Positions 1 through 12,810 of a stretch of 64,000 nucleotides of DNA are shown piece after piece. Origin of the DNA: Amia ocellicauda (Eukaryota; Chordata; Actinopteri; Amiiformes; Amiidae); assembly GCF_036373705.1 (NCBI RefSeq), contig NC_089869.1, forward strand, positions 13,713,676-13,777,675. Direction: 5' to 3'. The notes beneath the pieces were generated by a model. That model searched no databases. It was given only the letters and a program-made list of their open reading frames with translations, and was not told the DNA's origin. A program made the translations under genes and the position numbers. Numbering within the stretch: the first letter of the stretch is position 1; every line of letters starts with the position of its first letter.

Positions 1-1679
1 ACTGAATCTGATAGCTCAGAGTGAGAGAGCTGTATACATTCTCAGGGTCAAGACCTTTTTAAGGTGGTAGAGTTGGTCAGTGATTTGATTTTTAAAACCC
101 TAATAGTACAACCTGTCCCAAACAGTGGTAATGTGTAAATAATGCAGCTTCCTGTATCCATTAATTCACATGCAGGAATTTAACATCTGACACGATTTCC
201 AGATGCTTTCAATCATCTAGGGCAGGAGTTATCTGTCCATGGCGGTGTCATATCCCTGTAGGAGGCTCCCATAATAATATTATTAATAACAACAACAACA
301 AAAAAAGCGGTCTAGAGTTGGAATGTGATGTATGTGCTGTGGGAGGGATGAATCTTATGAGAACAAGCTGTTCAGGTACATGTGAATGTCAGTTTAGACA
401 CCAGTAAGGAGAATGTTAATGCTCAATACTTGGCCTGTGCTAAGTGCTGCTTCAGTCGGATTACAGCGGCAAGCTCACTCATTCTCAGCAGGCTGTGAAT
501 TCTCCAGGTCGGGCTTGGGATGTCACAGTTTGAAAGCAGCCACTTGTTTGACAAAGACATGGAGATCACAGGCAATCAGTCTCTTATGACAGATATTTCT
601 AAAATGTTCTAATTGGCCATTCAAAATACAGAGAAATTTGCTTTAATTACAATCTGCTTTACAAGAATTTCCTATAATCATGATTATGGTTTTATGAAAA
701 AAATGAAGGTTTCAGATTTGACAAGACCAGTCCTCAAAGTCCACTGAACCAAGTTTGAATAAAATAGAAATGTCCTTTCATGAGGAGATTTCAGAGTGAA
801 AAGCTCAGTTGTATTGCAATGATTGTCAACATCAGAACAGTTCTGTTACTCCATCCTTAATAACGACTTATGAAATGGGGTGCGTGCCAGTGGAGTTTGC
901 TGTATTACTTTGTGAATCAGGCATTGCAACGTGAAGGCTGTGCACTGCCACGCTTTGCAGGCTGTGTTGGGTTTTCAGCATGGCTCTTGTATCAGGCAGT
1001 TTCCCACAGTGTCTCTCAATGATGAGCCCCAGCAAGGTGATCTCAGCTTTCACATCCCTAGATAATATCTTTGTCAGAGCAGCAAACCTAACCCATGTAA
1101 GCACCGACAAATGCACAGATGCTCTTAGAAAATAAAGATCACCACAGCCTTAAAGAGCACTGCATTTTGAAATGGCAAATGCCAGGCTGTGGCAGGACGT
1201 GTATTGTAGTGAAGGCGCTCCAATTACAACTTTTTATCTCTTGTCGTTCTTTACTCTGCTGTGTTTGCTTTGCTTAAGCCCAGATTGTTTTTACATGGGG
1301 ATTGCATGGGTCGTTTGCTCAAAAAGGGGAGACTTGTGGAGGTGTTATGGATCGTTTGTTTTTATAGACCTGGGGAAGACGGAAGACAGAAGGGTTGTGT
1401 ACAGCAGGCACACCTCAATCCACCTCCTGCACTTTATTTATTTCTACCCACTTTCCTCTCTTATAAAAGCTATTTTTTCTGAAATCAAGGAGGGGGCGGA
1501 AACCTTGGCATTTTCAAGAGGTTTTGCTGTGCGATGTTTTTAGCCTTTTGATACTGATTGTTATAGTGGTGTTTGTTTATGGAGGTCTTGCATTAGAAAT
1601 CAATCAATTTCAGTTTTATAGAGCAGTTATTTCAATTTATTACATTATAATATTATGTCTTAACTTTGTTAGCTCATTG

Positions 1680-1830
1680 TACTAGAGTGTGTGCTTATTG
1701 TATTTTGTACTGATTGTATTACTTCGCTTTGTAATGTCTTGAAATGTTTCTTATGTAAAGTCGACCTGGATATGGGTGTCTGCTAATAACTAAATACATA
1801 CATAAACAAATAAATAAATAATAATCATAG
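1680..1830 (+). repeat. SINE-like dispersed repeat, 3' tail
   Basis: This AT-rich stretch ends in a conserved-looking core, GTCGACCTGGATATGGGTGT, followed by CTGCTAATAA and a degenerate (AAAT)n/(AATA)n tail. The same core and tail type recur at about 37575-37620 (CCTGGACAAGGGCATCTGCTAA). A GTAAGTCGCCCTGGATAAGGGCGTCTGCTAA-like tail is a known hallmark of widespread fish SINEs. The 5' boundary is uncertain, and no clear tRNA-like or 5S-like head is recognisable. Confidence 0.6.
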
Positions 1831-3613
1831 GCTGTATTAAAAGTACAACTGGAGAGAAATCTATAAAGAAAAAGCAATAATCCTTTGTGTACATGAACTA
1901 AAGTTTTGGCATTATTGTCCTCTCTTTTCAAAAACATCCAATACAACCATTTCTCTTCAAATGTAAGTAGAGTAAGAATGAGGCACTTATGATTTTAAAA
2001 TAAATACAAATAATGACAGTTGCTTTTTGGAAAGACCTTGTCTTTGGATCTGATTATATTAAGGACAAAGTAGGAGCTTCTCTATCAGTAACAGGCCGAG
2101 AGCTTCAGAGTGACAACACGAGAAGGCCTGTATCCCGAGTGTACCATATACGAACTAATGTGGCTACATTGTTCCATCTGTGAAATTCTGTGTATTTCGC
2201 TTTGCAGTTGCAGTACTTATTATTAATTTTCTTCCCAATAAGTTTCAACAAGCCAGTATTATATGTTTACAGGTCAGAAGGACAAACAGTGGCCAGTAAT
2301 GCAATCAAGTCCTTTCATTTGGTTCATATGACTCTAATAGGATAGCAGATCACAGCTGTGTATACAGGTGGTATATTTATGCTTTTGCAAAACTGCTTTA
2401 GTTACGACCGCTTCTTCACAGTCACAGGCAAATTCACCAAGAGTGCAAATCTAAGAAGCATGATTTTAATAAACATAAGTACAGCTACACAATGAAACAT
2501 AATGCTGCGTTTAACTGAGAAATACCTGAAGTGACAGAAATATCATTTAAGAAAAACTTTTAGTTTACAGTGATGATTTTTTTTTTTTTTTTTTAAACCT
2601 GGTCTGTACTGTGATTACCCACATTGAAAAATATAGAATTTAGGCAAAGTCAAGTCTCTTATGCAGTCATATGAAAAGAGGTAATGATCCAAAGAAAAAT
2701 GTTTAAATGAACCAAAATGTCCAAAATGTCACATTCCACAAATTGTTTTTCCTCTAATGTATTTGCATCTCTCTTTTTAAAACTGTGCTAATAACACATT
2801 GGTTAAACCCTTTAGTGAATTACCCTTTTATACTTTTAAGTGCTAATCCTTCTAAAAGAGCCTTTTTGTCTTCCTGGGCTCCTGACACCAATGGCTTATG
2901 TAAAGTGTCTGTCACTTTCTCTTGTGTCAACTACTGTTTGTGGCCTTGATAATTCCTGCAGAGCCTTACCTGGAATTCTCGTTTCAAAGGAGTGTGTATT
3001 TATCCTCTGTGGCTGTAAACTATGTTTCCTCCTCAGAGATGGCATCAACAATGGAAATTAAGAGTATGTTAGAATTTTAGATGCCAAACGTGCTTTTGAA
3101 GGATGGAAGTTAAAATGGCCATTCTAAATATGGGGGTGAACTTAACATGGGCATGGTAAAGTTGTAAATCAAATGCGATAGGAGATGAGATCAGTATTCA
3201 TGAGTTCAGTGTCAGTGCCATGTTATCACTGTCAGCATTCCTCCAACACGACTGCTATTGTTGTTCCCTGTTCCCCTTGGAAAAGGATCAGTGCCCTGCT
3301 TTTGGAATACTATTCTGTAACCATGGCACCAGTTGGGTGTCCATGACATACGTGACAAAAGCCAGTATGCCCATTGTTCTGTGATCTGGTTACAGTGTGC
3401 TAGGCCTTACTCTGCAATAAATTAGCTTCAGACTTCCTCAGATGTTAGTCATGCAATTTGTGGGCACATTCAAAAGCTGCCACTCTTCTTTATTTATAAA
3501 CCATGTTCTTTTCACATCTAAGAAGCCAAAAATGTAAAAAATCCCATTGAGATGCAATGTTCAAATCAGTCAGTAACGTTTTTTAATATTTTAAGATCAG
3601 GATGTTACACAGA

Positions 3614-3773
3614 GGGCGGCACGATGGCGCGTTGGTTAGTCCTGGCTCGGGGTGCCTGTCTGTGTGGAGTTTGCATGTTCTCCCAGTGTCCGTGTGGGTT
3701 TTCTCTGGGCACTCCGGTTTCCTCCCACCGTCCAAAGACATGCAGCTTAGGTTAATTGGCCACGCTGAATTGC

Positions 3774-3807
<34 letters not shown>

Positions 3808-3934
3808 GCCCAACAATGGCCTGGTGTTCCGTCCTGGGTGTATTCCTGCCTTGCGCCCTATGCCTGCTGGGATTGGCTCTGGCTTCCCCGCAACCCTCAC
3901 CAGGATAAGCGGTTTCGAAAATGAATGGATGGAT
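3614..3934 (+). repeat. Fish-type interspersed repeat with internal (TG)n and ATGGATGG end
   Basis: The block begins GGCGGCACGATGGCG and runs through a TGTGTGGAGTTTGCATGTTC segment, a TTTCCTCCCACCGTCCAAAG segment, a pure (TG)n tract at 3775-3806, and a terminal ATGAATGGATGGA. This order of segments is familiar from a very abundant interspersed repeat of fish genomes, and ATGGATGG-type ends are typical of L2/CR1-like retroposon 3' termini. Frames open through it are by-products of the repeat, not genes. Exact family assignment would need a repeat-library search. Confidence 0.75.
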
Positions 3935-5604
3935 TTTACATAGGTCCTCATTCTTAGTTATATATATTCGATTAAAAAATAATAACCACAATTAACTATC
4001 ACTTAATTTGTGTTTTCACAAAGGATGTTCTTCCCCTGGGATAGCCAATGTTCTCATAAGAGAGGCACTTGTTTCCAAATCCTGCTTCAATATCTGGGGA
4101 CAATAGCCCTACAAAAGGAAGACAACTTTCTGTCTCCTTCTCTTACTGAGCAGGGCTCAGAGCCCTGCCTCATCCTGGGTCAGACAAAGGCCTTATTCTC
4201 TGAGTCGTGCTTTGACCTGCCTCCCCTGTCTGTCTCCTGACCTGGATTTACTAACCCCCCCCCCCCCACCCCTTTCACCCTGAGAGAGCAGGGTGACCAG
4301 AGCTGACTTGCAAACAAAACTGAACCTGCCCCCTCCACAGTGTCCAACATGGAGGTCACTGGGAGAGAGTCAGACCAGCCAGACAGACCTTCCTTCCTTC
4401 CTTCTCTGTCTCTAGACTTAAAATGGGATATCCGTATTACCACAGCATAGAAGTGCTGATACCTCTTCCTTTTGGACAATGTCATTTTTTAACCTTGTAC
4501 ATTTTGGCATCTCTGTTTAGAGCCTGTTTTATAGCCAGTGACTCCTCCGGCTCCCCTCATTACTGTTTTGTCAGTATGTCGTACCTGAGGTTCTGGTGGG
4601 GAGATGTCTATGAAGTGGGATGTTCTCTGAGAGGCTTCCCTCAGAGTCAAGGTCAATCAAAGCAGATGCTGTTGAATAAGTACACTGTTGAAGAGAACAG
4701 ACAGGCCCGACCCTGGAAAAATTGTTTGGCTGCTCCCCAGACATATGCACAGTTCCACTCCTCATCACAGTGGAAGTTGTTAGAAATCAGGCTATGGAAA
4801 TCATCAGGTGTTCTTCCTGAATTCAGGGATTTCAAGGAGCTTAGATTTTGTTAAACAACAAAGGACACTCTCAGCTTAAGGTCTTAATTAGCTGAGCTTA
4901 AAGATCTCAGGTCTAACTGCATAGTGAGTACACCCCATTACACCACCCCATTTAACATATCTATCTAGCCTTCCAAGGCCTTTTAAGAGAATCTTGTCTT
5001 TGGTATCACATTTCAAAAACTTAACTTTGAACAAGTTCTCTCAATTCCTATTCCTTATTGTAGGCCACGGTTTTGATATGTGTTTTTCTGCGTGTTATGA
5101 TTGTACTTTTTTTAAAATAATTTCACTTTTTTGTAAAACCATATTTAAACCTGCTCAGTTTTTTCTTGAAGTTAAAATTTGAAGTTTTCTTTGGCACCAT
5201 TTGAAAGATGTCGCATTATACATTCATCATAAAAACAAATGTATTTTGTGACAGGGAATCATTAATGGATACTGTTTCTTACTATTGCAGAGATGGCTTT
5301 TCATTAATTGAACTTTTAGAAATGTACGATTTCTTAATTCCAAAAGTAGTACCTTTTTTTTTTTTTTTTTTTAAGCAGAGTAGTCCCTTTCACCAAATAC
5401 ATTTCTCCTTGTCTGAGATTTGCAGACAAGGTCTGAGCTTTAAAAAAAAATAGCACTGATTAAGGAAGTGCCAGCTGTTTTGAGGCCTGGTTTGTTTATC
5501 ATGTTTGAGTCCCTTACACACAGATGGTGCAGGAACCAGGGAACGGTTATGTGTCGGCATATGAAATAGTTTTTCAGTTGTTTTCCATGAATCAGACTTC
5601 TGTT

Positions 5605-5645
5605 ATCCTTTTTTCCTTCCTTTTTTACAAAAAGGAAAAAAGGAT
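5605..5645. repeat. Short perfect inverted repeat
   Basis: The arms ATCCTTTTTTCCTT (5605-5618) and AAGGAAAAAAGGAT (5632-5645) are perfect reverse complements separated by 13 bp of T-rich then A-rich sequence. It would fold into a small hairpin. No transposon boundary or target duplication is evident. It may simply be low-complexity sequence. Confidence 0.6.
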
Positions 5646-7899
5646 GATTGAACAGGTCTGAGAGCCACAGGAGACTGGTTCAAGGTCTTATCTCTGGATT
5701 AGACTTCTTTTTGATTAAGGGTTTATTTTCTTAAACCATGACTTAAGTGTTTCAGCAAGAGAGCCTGTGTGCTTTCAGATTAATTGAGGGAAATGTAAGC
5801 AATCGCTGGTGTTTTCCTTAGCATTCATTTTCATATGGGAAGCACATGGAGGAGTACTAGTAGTATTTCACTTCCACAGAGCCACTTTAGCCCCCAGCGT
5901 GGTCCTACAGCTGGAGTAATTCTGCCTTTCATTCATGCACACCAGTCGTCTCTTAGATACTGCCTTTGTTTGGGTCTCTCAAGCTGAACCTACTGCAGTT
6001 AAAGCGCTTAAAAAAGGAGTTGTAAAACTAGCGAAATGAGTTTGGTGACATTCTGTGGAGCGTAGTAAGATGAACAGCGATTCTTGCTCGTATTGTTTGC
6101 CGTGTGCAAACAAGCGATATTTTGAAGGTTGGCTGAGCTCTTAAGGTGGGCCCCTTGGCAGCCCTTAATGACTAGATGCTAAGCTAGAAGCCTTCACCGG
6201 CTTACCAAAGTCATTAAAGATTTACTTTCTCAGTCACTCAGTCTTAGGACACGACATTAGGTAGACATTAGCTTCAGGCTATTAACGTTTAATTTAGCAT
6301 CATGAAGTACAGAAAAAATGCCATCCAGGTTGTTTTTTTCTCCCCCTCTTTGTAAGGCCCTGCAGAGCAAATTAAGTTACAAGCTTAAACAGCAAGGTGT
6401 GTAACATTTCTGTGCTCCAGGATAGCGAAGGTTGCCTTTTCATGAAATATCTACTGCTTTTAAATGTCGTTAATCTGTCCTTAGGCCTACCACCATTCAA
6501 GGTTTGCCACCCAATGACGCTGCGATGTACTTCTGTGTTGACTATTGGGCATCCTGTTTGGAAACGGCCTTCTTGTTTTGTTTTCTGTGAGGCTGTGCAT
6601 TTTGGTCCATCCACCCAAGCAAGGCCTCATTGCCAATGAAACATGACATCCCAGTCTGCTTTTCCCCGGAGAACTCGGCTCCCTAATGAGATTGCTATAA
6701 ACATACACAGAGCTAGAGTGTTTGACCGGTTACTGAAGAGGAAACCAGGAAAAAAAAAAAGAAGTACAAGTGATATCCAAAACCTGGCAGCTGTAGGTCA
6801 AGATGCTGTACATATAAAAAGAGATCAAATGTGTATTACCTTTGTAACTGTGTAACTCGGCCCAGATGGAAAGAAAACGGAGGCCCTTGTAATCCAAAAC
6901 TGAGCCTTGGAGTGACACATAGTTGTTTTCCTTTTAGACTTCCTCCATTGTTTACCTTCCAGTGACTGCTCCGAATGGCCCTTGTGGCTTTACATACTGA
7001 CAGTCCGTATATTGTTTTTGGTCATACTGGTAAAAGCTATAAGAGGTAACATGATGATATTGCCCTATAGAGAACAATACATGAAGCTTCCAAAATGTAC
7101 CTTCTCTCCAAAGCAATGTCAATCAAATCAAAATATTTACAGTGACATATTTTATTTCATTGTAATATTATTTATTTAAAATATATTTTATTATGTTATG
7201 CATTAGCTTGTGGTATGTGGATTCTTAATGTATTCCAGTCACTGAACTTATGCTTTACTTGGCTTCATGCCTGACATGTATCATGCTTCTGTATTTGTAT
7301 TTGTTGCAGGTTTCTTATTTGAGGAGAATGTTTCTATTGCTTCTTTAAATAACTTGTAGCAACCAGTTCATAGCGTAGCCCAGCAAAAATAAACAAAACG
7401 GAATAGCAGGATAAGTAGGTTTAGCAATCTTGAACTGCTGTTTATGTTCATGGTGTAAACCCGCATATTCACGGTCTGCTTGTGTGTTACATTAACCAAA
7501 GCTTTGGGATACCGTATTTGCTTTAATCAAAACCAGGGTATATGTACATAACAAAACTATGTATAATACAACTGTAAACGAATCTGATTTGTTTTAGGAG
7601 CATAAAAAGTAAATAAAGCCATGAAACTGACTAATTCAAAAATTTTAATAAGGTTAACATTTGCCATTAAAGTTATTCCTTTTTTCACTACTATGCTTGC
7701 CATTTGACTTAAAATGCTGCTTTTAATGCAGTTGAACCTCACATTGTTTACTGTAATTTATGTTCAGCTTCTCTTGAAAGATATTCAGTTTCAGCCCAGT
7801 TAAGATACAAATATTACATTAAAATAATTGCAGACACACATGTATGAGTAAACCCTTATGTTGTTTGTCAATTTGTCTCCTTGTGTCTTTGCCTTGCAG

Positions 7900-10800
7900 G
7901 CGATGTGTCTCCAATGCAGATGTCCCCCATCACCCAGTCGCAGTTCATTCCTCTCTCCGAGGTGCTGTGCTCAGTCATATCGGACATGAACACCGCTCAC
8001 ATCGTCGTCAATCAAGAGGCCTTGATTAGTCACATGACAAAAGCTCATCCAGGTACTGAATGTCCCCATTAGAGGGCTGCATAACAAGCAATTTCTTCAT
8101 TGACACACAACTTCACATTTGGCTGAGATCATTCTTACAATAACCTGGTAGAGGTCAAGACACTAGTGAGAAAGTCCATCAGTGAAGAGACATGTGAAAA
8201 TCTTAATTAGGTGGAACTTAATAGATAATTAAGAGTTTAGAGAATTATTCTTTTAATTGTTTACTTTTGAGTCTTTCTTTAAAAAAAGGCTACCTAAAAA
8301 ACACGTTCTCTGAGAATAATTTAAAGTAATATTATACTATTACATGTTATAAATATATTTTGAGGAAGATATCCCACTGTGTAGTTCTATGTACTACACA
8401 TCTTGTAAATTAAAGTTTCCTTTTGTCCTCTATTTAAATATTAAAGAACTGTACTGGAAATCTGTACATCTGGGAGCCTCTTAGACCCCCACCATCATGG
8501 TAGTCTGAGGGTTTAGCAGTCTTAGACTAATTAAGTGATTAATTGTGGCCCACTTTTAGCACTAAAACATTAATCTTCTCCTTGAATGGCCATCTGAATG
8601 GCCTCTTTAGTTAACTCCAACTATTAGGTAACCTCAAAATCTATTGAGATCCCTTATGACTACAAAATTAATTGTTAAATCTTCTCTGTGATCATGATCA
8701 TTTTATTTTATTTTAGCTCTCCTGTATTATAAATGCATCTGAACTTGTAAAGCACTTTACAACTGTTTAACACAGCTGTTTAACATGACCTTTTTAAAGT
8801 TTATTTTAAAGGAATTTTGGTATTTATCAATTAATCATCACACTTCCTGTTTCAGGTATGACCATTCCTACCCAAGACATCCTCTACAATGCGCTGGGTG
8901 CCTTGATTAAGGAGAGAAAGATTTATCACACTGGAGAGGGATATTTCATTGTCACCCCACAGACATACTTCATCACAAACAGCCTGATGAAAGACGAGCA
9001 AAGGTGGATCACGGCTGAAAATGACCCTCCCTCCCCTCCTCCCATCACCTATCTGGTGAGCACTGAAAGCTGTGTCGAGACGACCACTGAAGCTGCTCCC
9101 ACTGTAGCCCACTGCAAATCCTGCCGCTGTTTCACTCAGCAGCCAGCTCAATCTGTGCAGGACCAGCAGTCTGTCAGCGAGTACACTGGAAAAAGTCTGA
9201 AGTGGCCCAAAGAAACCAAGCCATCTGTTCAGCACCAGTCTACCTCCACGGCAGCTGACTACCAGCCCAGCGAGATGAGCAAGTCGACCACCAGCCGGAA
9301 AGACAAGGAGAAAGCCAGCAGAAAATTTGGCCTCAGCCTATTCAGGCGCAACACGGCCAAAAAGGAAAAACCCAAGAAGGAATACGCCACCTACTCGGGT
9401 CAGTTTCCCCCAGAGGAGTGGCCCGTCCGAGACGAGGATGACCTGAACAATCTGCCCCGGGACCTGGAGCACGCCATCATCAAGCGCATCAACCCAGAGC
9501 TCACCGTGGATAACCTGGTGCGGCACACAGTCATGATGAAGAAGCTGGAGGAACACGGTATCAACAAGGGCATCTCCACCGAGATACTGGCCTCCAAACA
9601 CCGGCTCCACTCCAAAGGAAACGGCCGGAGATCTGCTTCCAAAACGGCACGGCAGAAGAAAAAGGGACACTCCTCCAGAGAAAAGCAAAGGGTCCGGAAC
9701 AAGGCCTCAATGTGCCTCGCTGAGCTCGAGGGAGCGCAGGAGGCTGCCGTGACAGAAAAAGTGCCTTCTCGTCTAAGACCCGAAATAGCCGTTGATGAGT
9801 TGGAGGACCAAGCGCGTGAGGATTTTGTCAATGTGGATTCCAAAAATTTATACAAGAAGCGGATAGATAATCCATTTCAAGGGAAGGGGGCGAAAGATGC
9901 TGCACTGGGGACAGGCCTGAGAGCTCAGAAGAAGCGTGAAGCAAAGGAGCACAGGGCAGAGCGAAAGGAGCGCGCTGCCCACTGGTCCAAGTCCTGGGAT
10001 TCCTCCAGGACAAAAGCGACTGGCAGTGAAGCTATACAAGCCATCGATGACCGGCCCTGCAAAAGCATTAAGGGGAAAAGTTTAAATTACGATGCAAGTC
10101 TGGACACCAGACCTCAGAAAGAGTGTTTGGATGATTATGGCTCAAGTTACCCAGAAAGCAGCACCTTGAGGATAGAGGACAAATGGAAACATGTGAAGGA
10201 AGGGAAATCCAGAAGCGGAAGTGTATATGACGACTGTGAAACAGACACAAGGTACGCGTTTTTGCAGGATGGGTATGTGGGCGACAGTTTGAACACAAAG
10301 CATCACTCCAGGCAGGCCGAGGCAGCAGCTGAACAGCTTGGCTGTGCGTTACCGCCCCAGGTCACATACCACTGTGACACCGCTGCGGTGCTGCCTTCAT
10401 GGTCCAGGCCCAACAACCAGCATCAGCTCTCGCTTTCACTCAGACAGCTCAGCAGTACAGGTGACAGGACCCAGAAGCCAGATCACTTACCATCACACCC
10501 ACAGATTAACAGTACGAAAAGTGAACTCTTGCCAAAAGATAATGGCCTGCCGCCAGATTTGGGTCAGATGGACAGTGAGGGATTCACAGATGATGACCAG
10601 GCTTTCTATCAGCAGGCAGTTGAAGATGACGATGCCTGCAGTTCATTGTACCTGAATGAGGACTCTGATCTGGACAGCAGGGAAGCGTCTCAGTCGGGCA
10701 CCGTGCATTACCAACAGCCTTTCTCTAGAGAGGACCTGTGGAGCAGCACTGTGGTGGAGGAAGGCTCAGCCAGCGTTCAGCAGGAGCACGGTGCAGTATT

Positions 10801-12405
10801 TGGGTCTCTCTGTCATCAGGACGATTCAAGGTGGCACGAGTCTGGGACCCAGCAGACGTCCAACACACATATTACCCAAACCGAGAACGGGTGTAGGCAG
10901 AGATCTCCGTTCCTGTACGAGCACCGCGAAGAGGCGAATCATACAGTGGAGCCACAAGAAGCGGTGGACTGCAGCATTTTTGACTACTGCCACACTAGTG
11001 AGGCTGACTCGGACACTGAGACTTTGCACAAGTCTGCTGATGAAGGGGAAGGCCAGTCCTCCCACTGGAACCATGAGCAGCATGCTGAGGAAAGCCTCCG
11101 AAAACAGTTTGAGCAAAAATTAGAGCTTCGCAGTACTCCTCACAATACAGTGTCTAGTCAGAATGCCCCGGGAGGACCGATTCCTGGTGAAAAGGTGGAA
11201 AATCACAGCATTACAGGAGACAGTGGAATAGATTCCCCTAGGTAAGATGTTTAATATGGTGCAACCATCTAGTTAAATTGACAGCTGGTTTATCACTCTG
11301 TTATGTTAACTGCCTGCATGTTAGAACCAAATTGTGAGGCTAGACTCTCCAAGAAAAAGCCTGCAAGCATTGGGAACTATTATAGCCTATTCAAGCTACA
11401 CATATTGTTGTACAAGTGGGGTGTTATTTCATGCATCTGAAGCTGCTGTATTGAAATAAGCTGCTATTTTAAATAATACAGACTTTCAGAAATACAACTA
11501 TTCTGACACAAGATGCCCAATTCCTGGATTATTCACTTGTTGCATTTGTACAATACTATAATCTCCTCCGCTTTATACTCTTAATAACACAAATATACAA
11601 GGCCATGCAAGTTGGGGAGCAATAGGTTCTTAAAACTTAAAAGATGATTGCAGTGCATAATGACTGTTTATAGAGGATTTCTGTCCTAAGTGGTTTGCTG
11701 AGGAATCGGGAAAGTAATAAATGAATAGCTGTCAGTTGAGTATTTATATTGTGATTTATAAACCTCACCTAGCTGCCCAGTGGGGTAGGCAACAAATGGT
11801 ATGACATGTGTAGCCCTCTATAATTGCCCCCACCCCCTTTCACCTTTTGATTGTCATCCTAACCCTCGATTTCTGTTTAAGTTATCCCACATGTCTGTAC
11901 TGTGGCCTATATTACTAATTGAACTCTATTGCAAATCATAAGTGGAAGAATCAAAACCGGAAAGATCTGGATTAATTGTGAAATGCAAAAGGCTGAGATT
12001 TTGTCACATCCTCCCAGAGCTGAAGTTATTCACAATGTAAAATAAAACGCACACAAAACACATGCTTTGTTGTCCTGATGTTAATGCACAGTAATTTATA
12101 TAAAGCTGTAATCAGGTTTGTATTTAGTTGGCTATCATGCATTTGGTCCTCATTAATTAAATGGCTATATTGGTGGATAAAAGGATTTGGGACAGGAAAC
12201 TAAAAAGGGTATGTCTATGAAACCAATATGTCTGTTTTTATTTCTCCCCAGGACTCGTGTGAGTCTCGCTTCCAATAACTCTGTGATCCTGGAAGGACTG
12301 AAGCGAAGGAGTTTTCTCCAGAATTTGGAGAAGCTGCACTCCAAGAGCAATGCGATTCGCCCCCAGAGCTCTCTGCTGCAGCTGACGCCGGTGATGAACG
12401 TGTGA
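7900..12405 (+). CDS. STOX1: Storkhead-box protein 1 (STOX1), exons 2-4, 5' partial
   Basis: Coding exons are 7900-8052, 8856-11241 and 12252-12405. The introns are GT-AG and the phases (1, 1, 2) join in frame, giving about 897 residues after the missing first exon, close to the corresponding part of human STOX1 (989 aa in total). STOX proteins carry a winged-helix (storkhead) DNA-binding domain and act as nuclear or centrosomal transcription regulators; human STOX1 is linked to placental biology. The winged-helix region spans the first junction: residues [11 protein letters not shown] and [13 protein letters not shown], then [20 protein letters not shown] and [14 protein letters not shown] basic segment, [13 protein letters not shown], and the conserved [20 protein letters not shown] follow. 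[10 protein letters not shown] and the C-terminal [22 protein letters not shown] and [10 protein letters not shown] are STOX1-like rather than STOX2-like, which fixes the paralogue. The large middle exon is otherwise low-complexity and probably disordered. The start codon lies outside the window. Confidence 0.96.
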
Positions 12406-12640
12406 TCGCCCCCGCGGGCGCAGTCTCCCCCGCTTCACAATGCACTGCTCTGCTCAGTGGACAGACAGACATTTTTGTACACATGTAAATAATTTCTTAT
12501 ATGTAAATAACTTCCATATATAAAGTATACCCCAGGCTTTAGACCTGAATATCTGCTTTACCCAAATTAGTGAAACAGGCATAATTGGAGATTTGGGCTA
12601 TGAAGTACTTTGTTGTCAGAGATCTCATGCATTTCATTTA

Positions 12641-12646
12641 AATAAA
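12641..12646 (+). terminator. STOX1: STOX1 poly(A) signal
   Basis: A canonical AATAAA lies about 240 bp after the STOX1 stop codon, followed by a T/GT-rich stretch (TTGTCCGTGTTGG). A second AATAAA at 12804-12809 is a possible distal site. Assignment is by position only. Confidence 0.6.
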
Positions 12647-12810
12647 TTGTCCGTGTTGGTATTATTCATGGACTGTGTTTTTTATACCTCTGATTTGTTT
12701 AAAAAATGCTCTAAATACTTCATGATGAATTCATTTAATACCTTATCATGAGACTACATTTCTAAACCTTTGGCATTGTTAACATTTTTGTAAAATGGCG
12801 ATGAATAAAA

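Larger units (their letters stand above)
1..7899 (+). other. STOX1: Presumed STOX1 intron 1 (no coding exon seen)
   Basis: The first recognisable STOX1 exon starts at 7900 with a split codon (phase 1), so an upstream coding exon must exist. No GC-rich exon resembling the usual first STOX1 exon is visible here, so it probably lies left of the window. The stretch is AT-rich and holds simple repeats (poly-T near 2578-2595 and 5354-5373, a C-run at about 4253-4267), a fish-type dispersed repeat, a SINE-like tail and a short palindrome, listed separately. The open frames here are short, unconserved-looking and lack supporting splice context. I infer intronic sequence but cannot exclude an unrelated non-coding gene. 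Confidence 0.6.

Noticed and set aside
1172..1543. 123-codon plus-strand frame in the presumed STOX1 intron
   Set aside because: Hydrophobic low-complexity reading of T-rich DNA with no start or splice support.
3583..3991. Frames of 79-122 codons on both strands
   Set aside because: They lie wholly within the interspersed fish repeat and its TG tract.
9338..9855. Minus-strand frames of 116 and 151 codons
   Set aside because: They are shadows of the large STOX1 exon.
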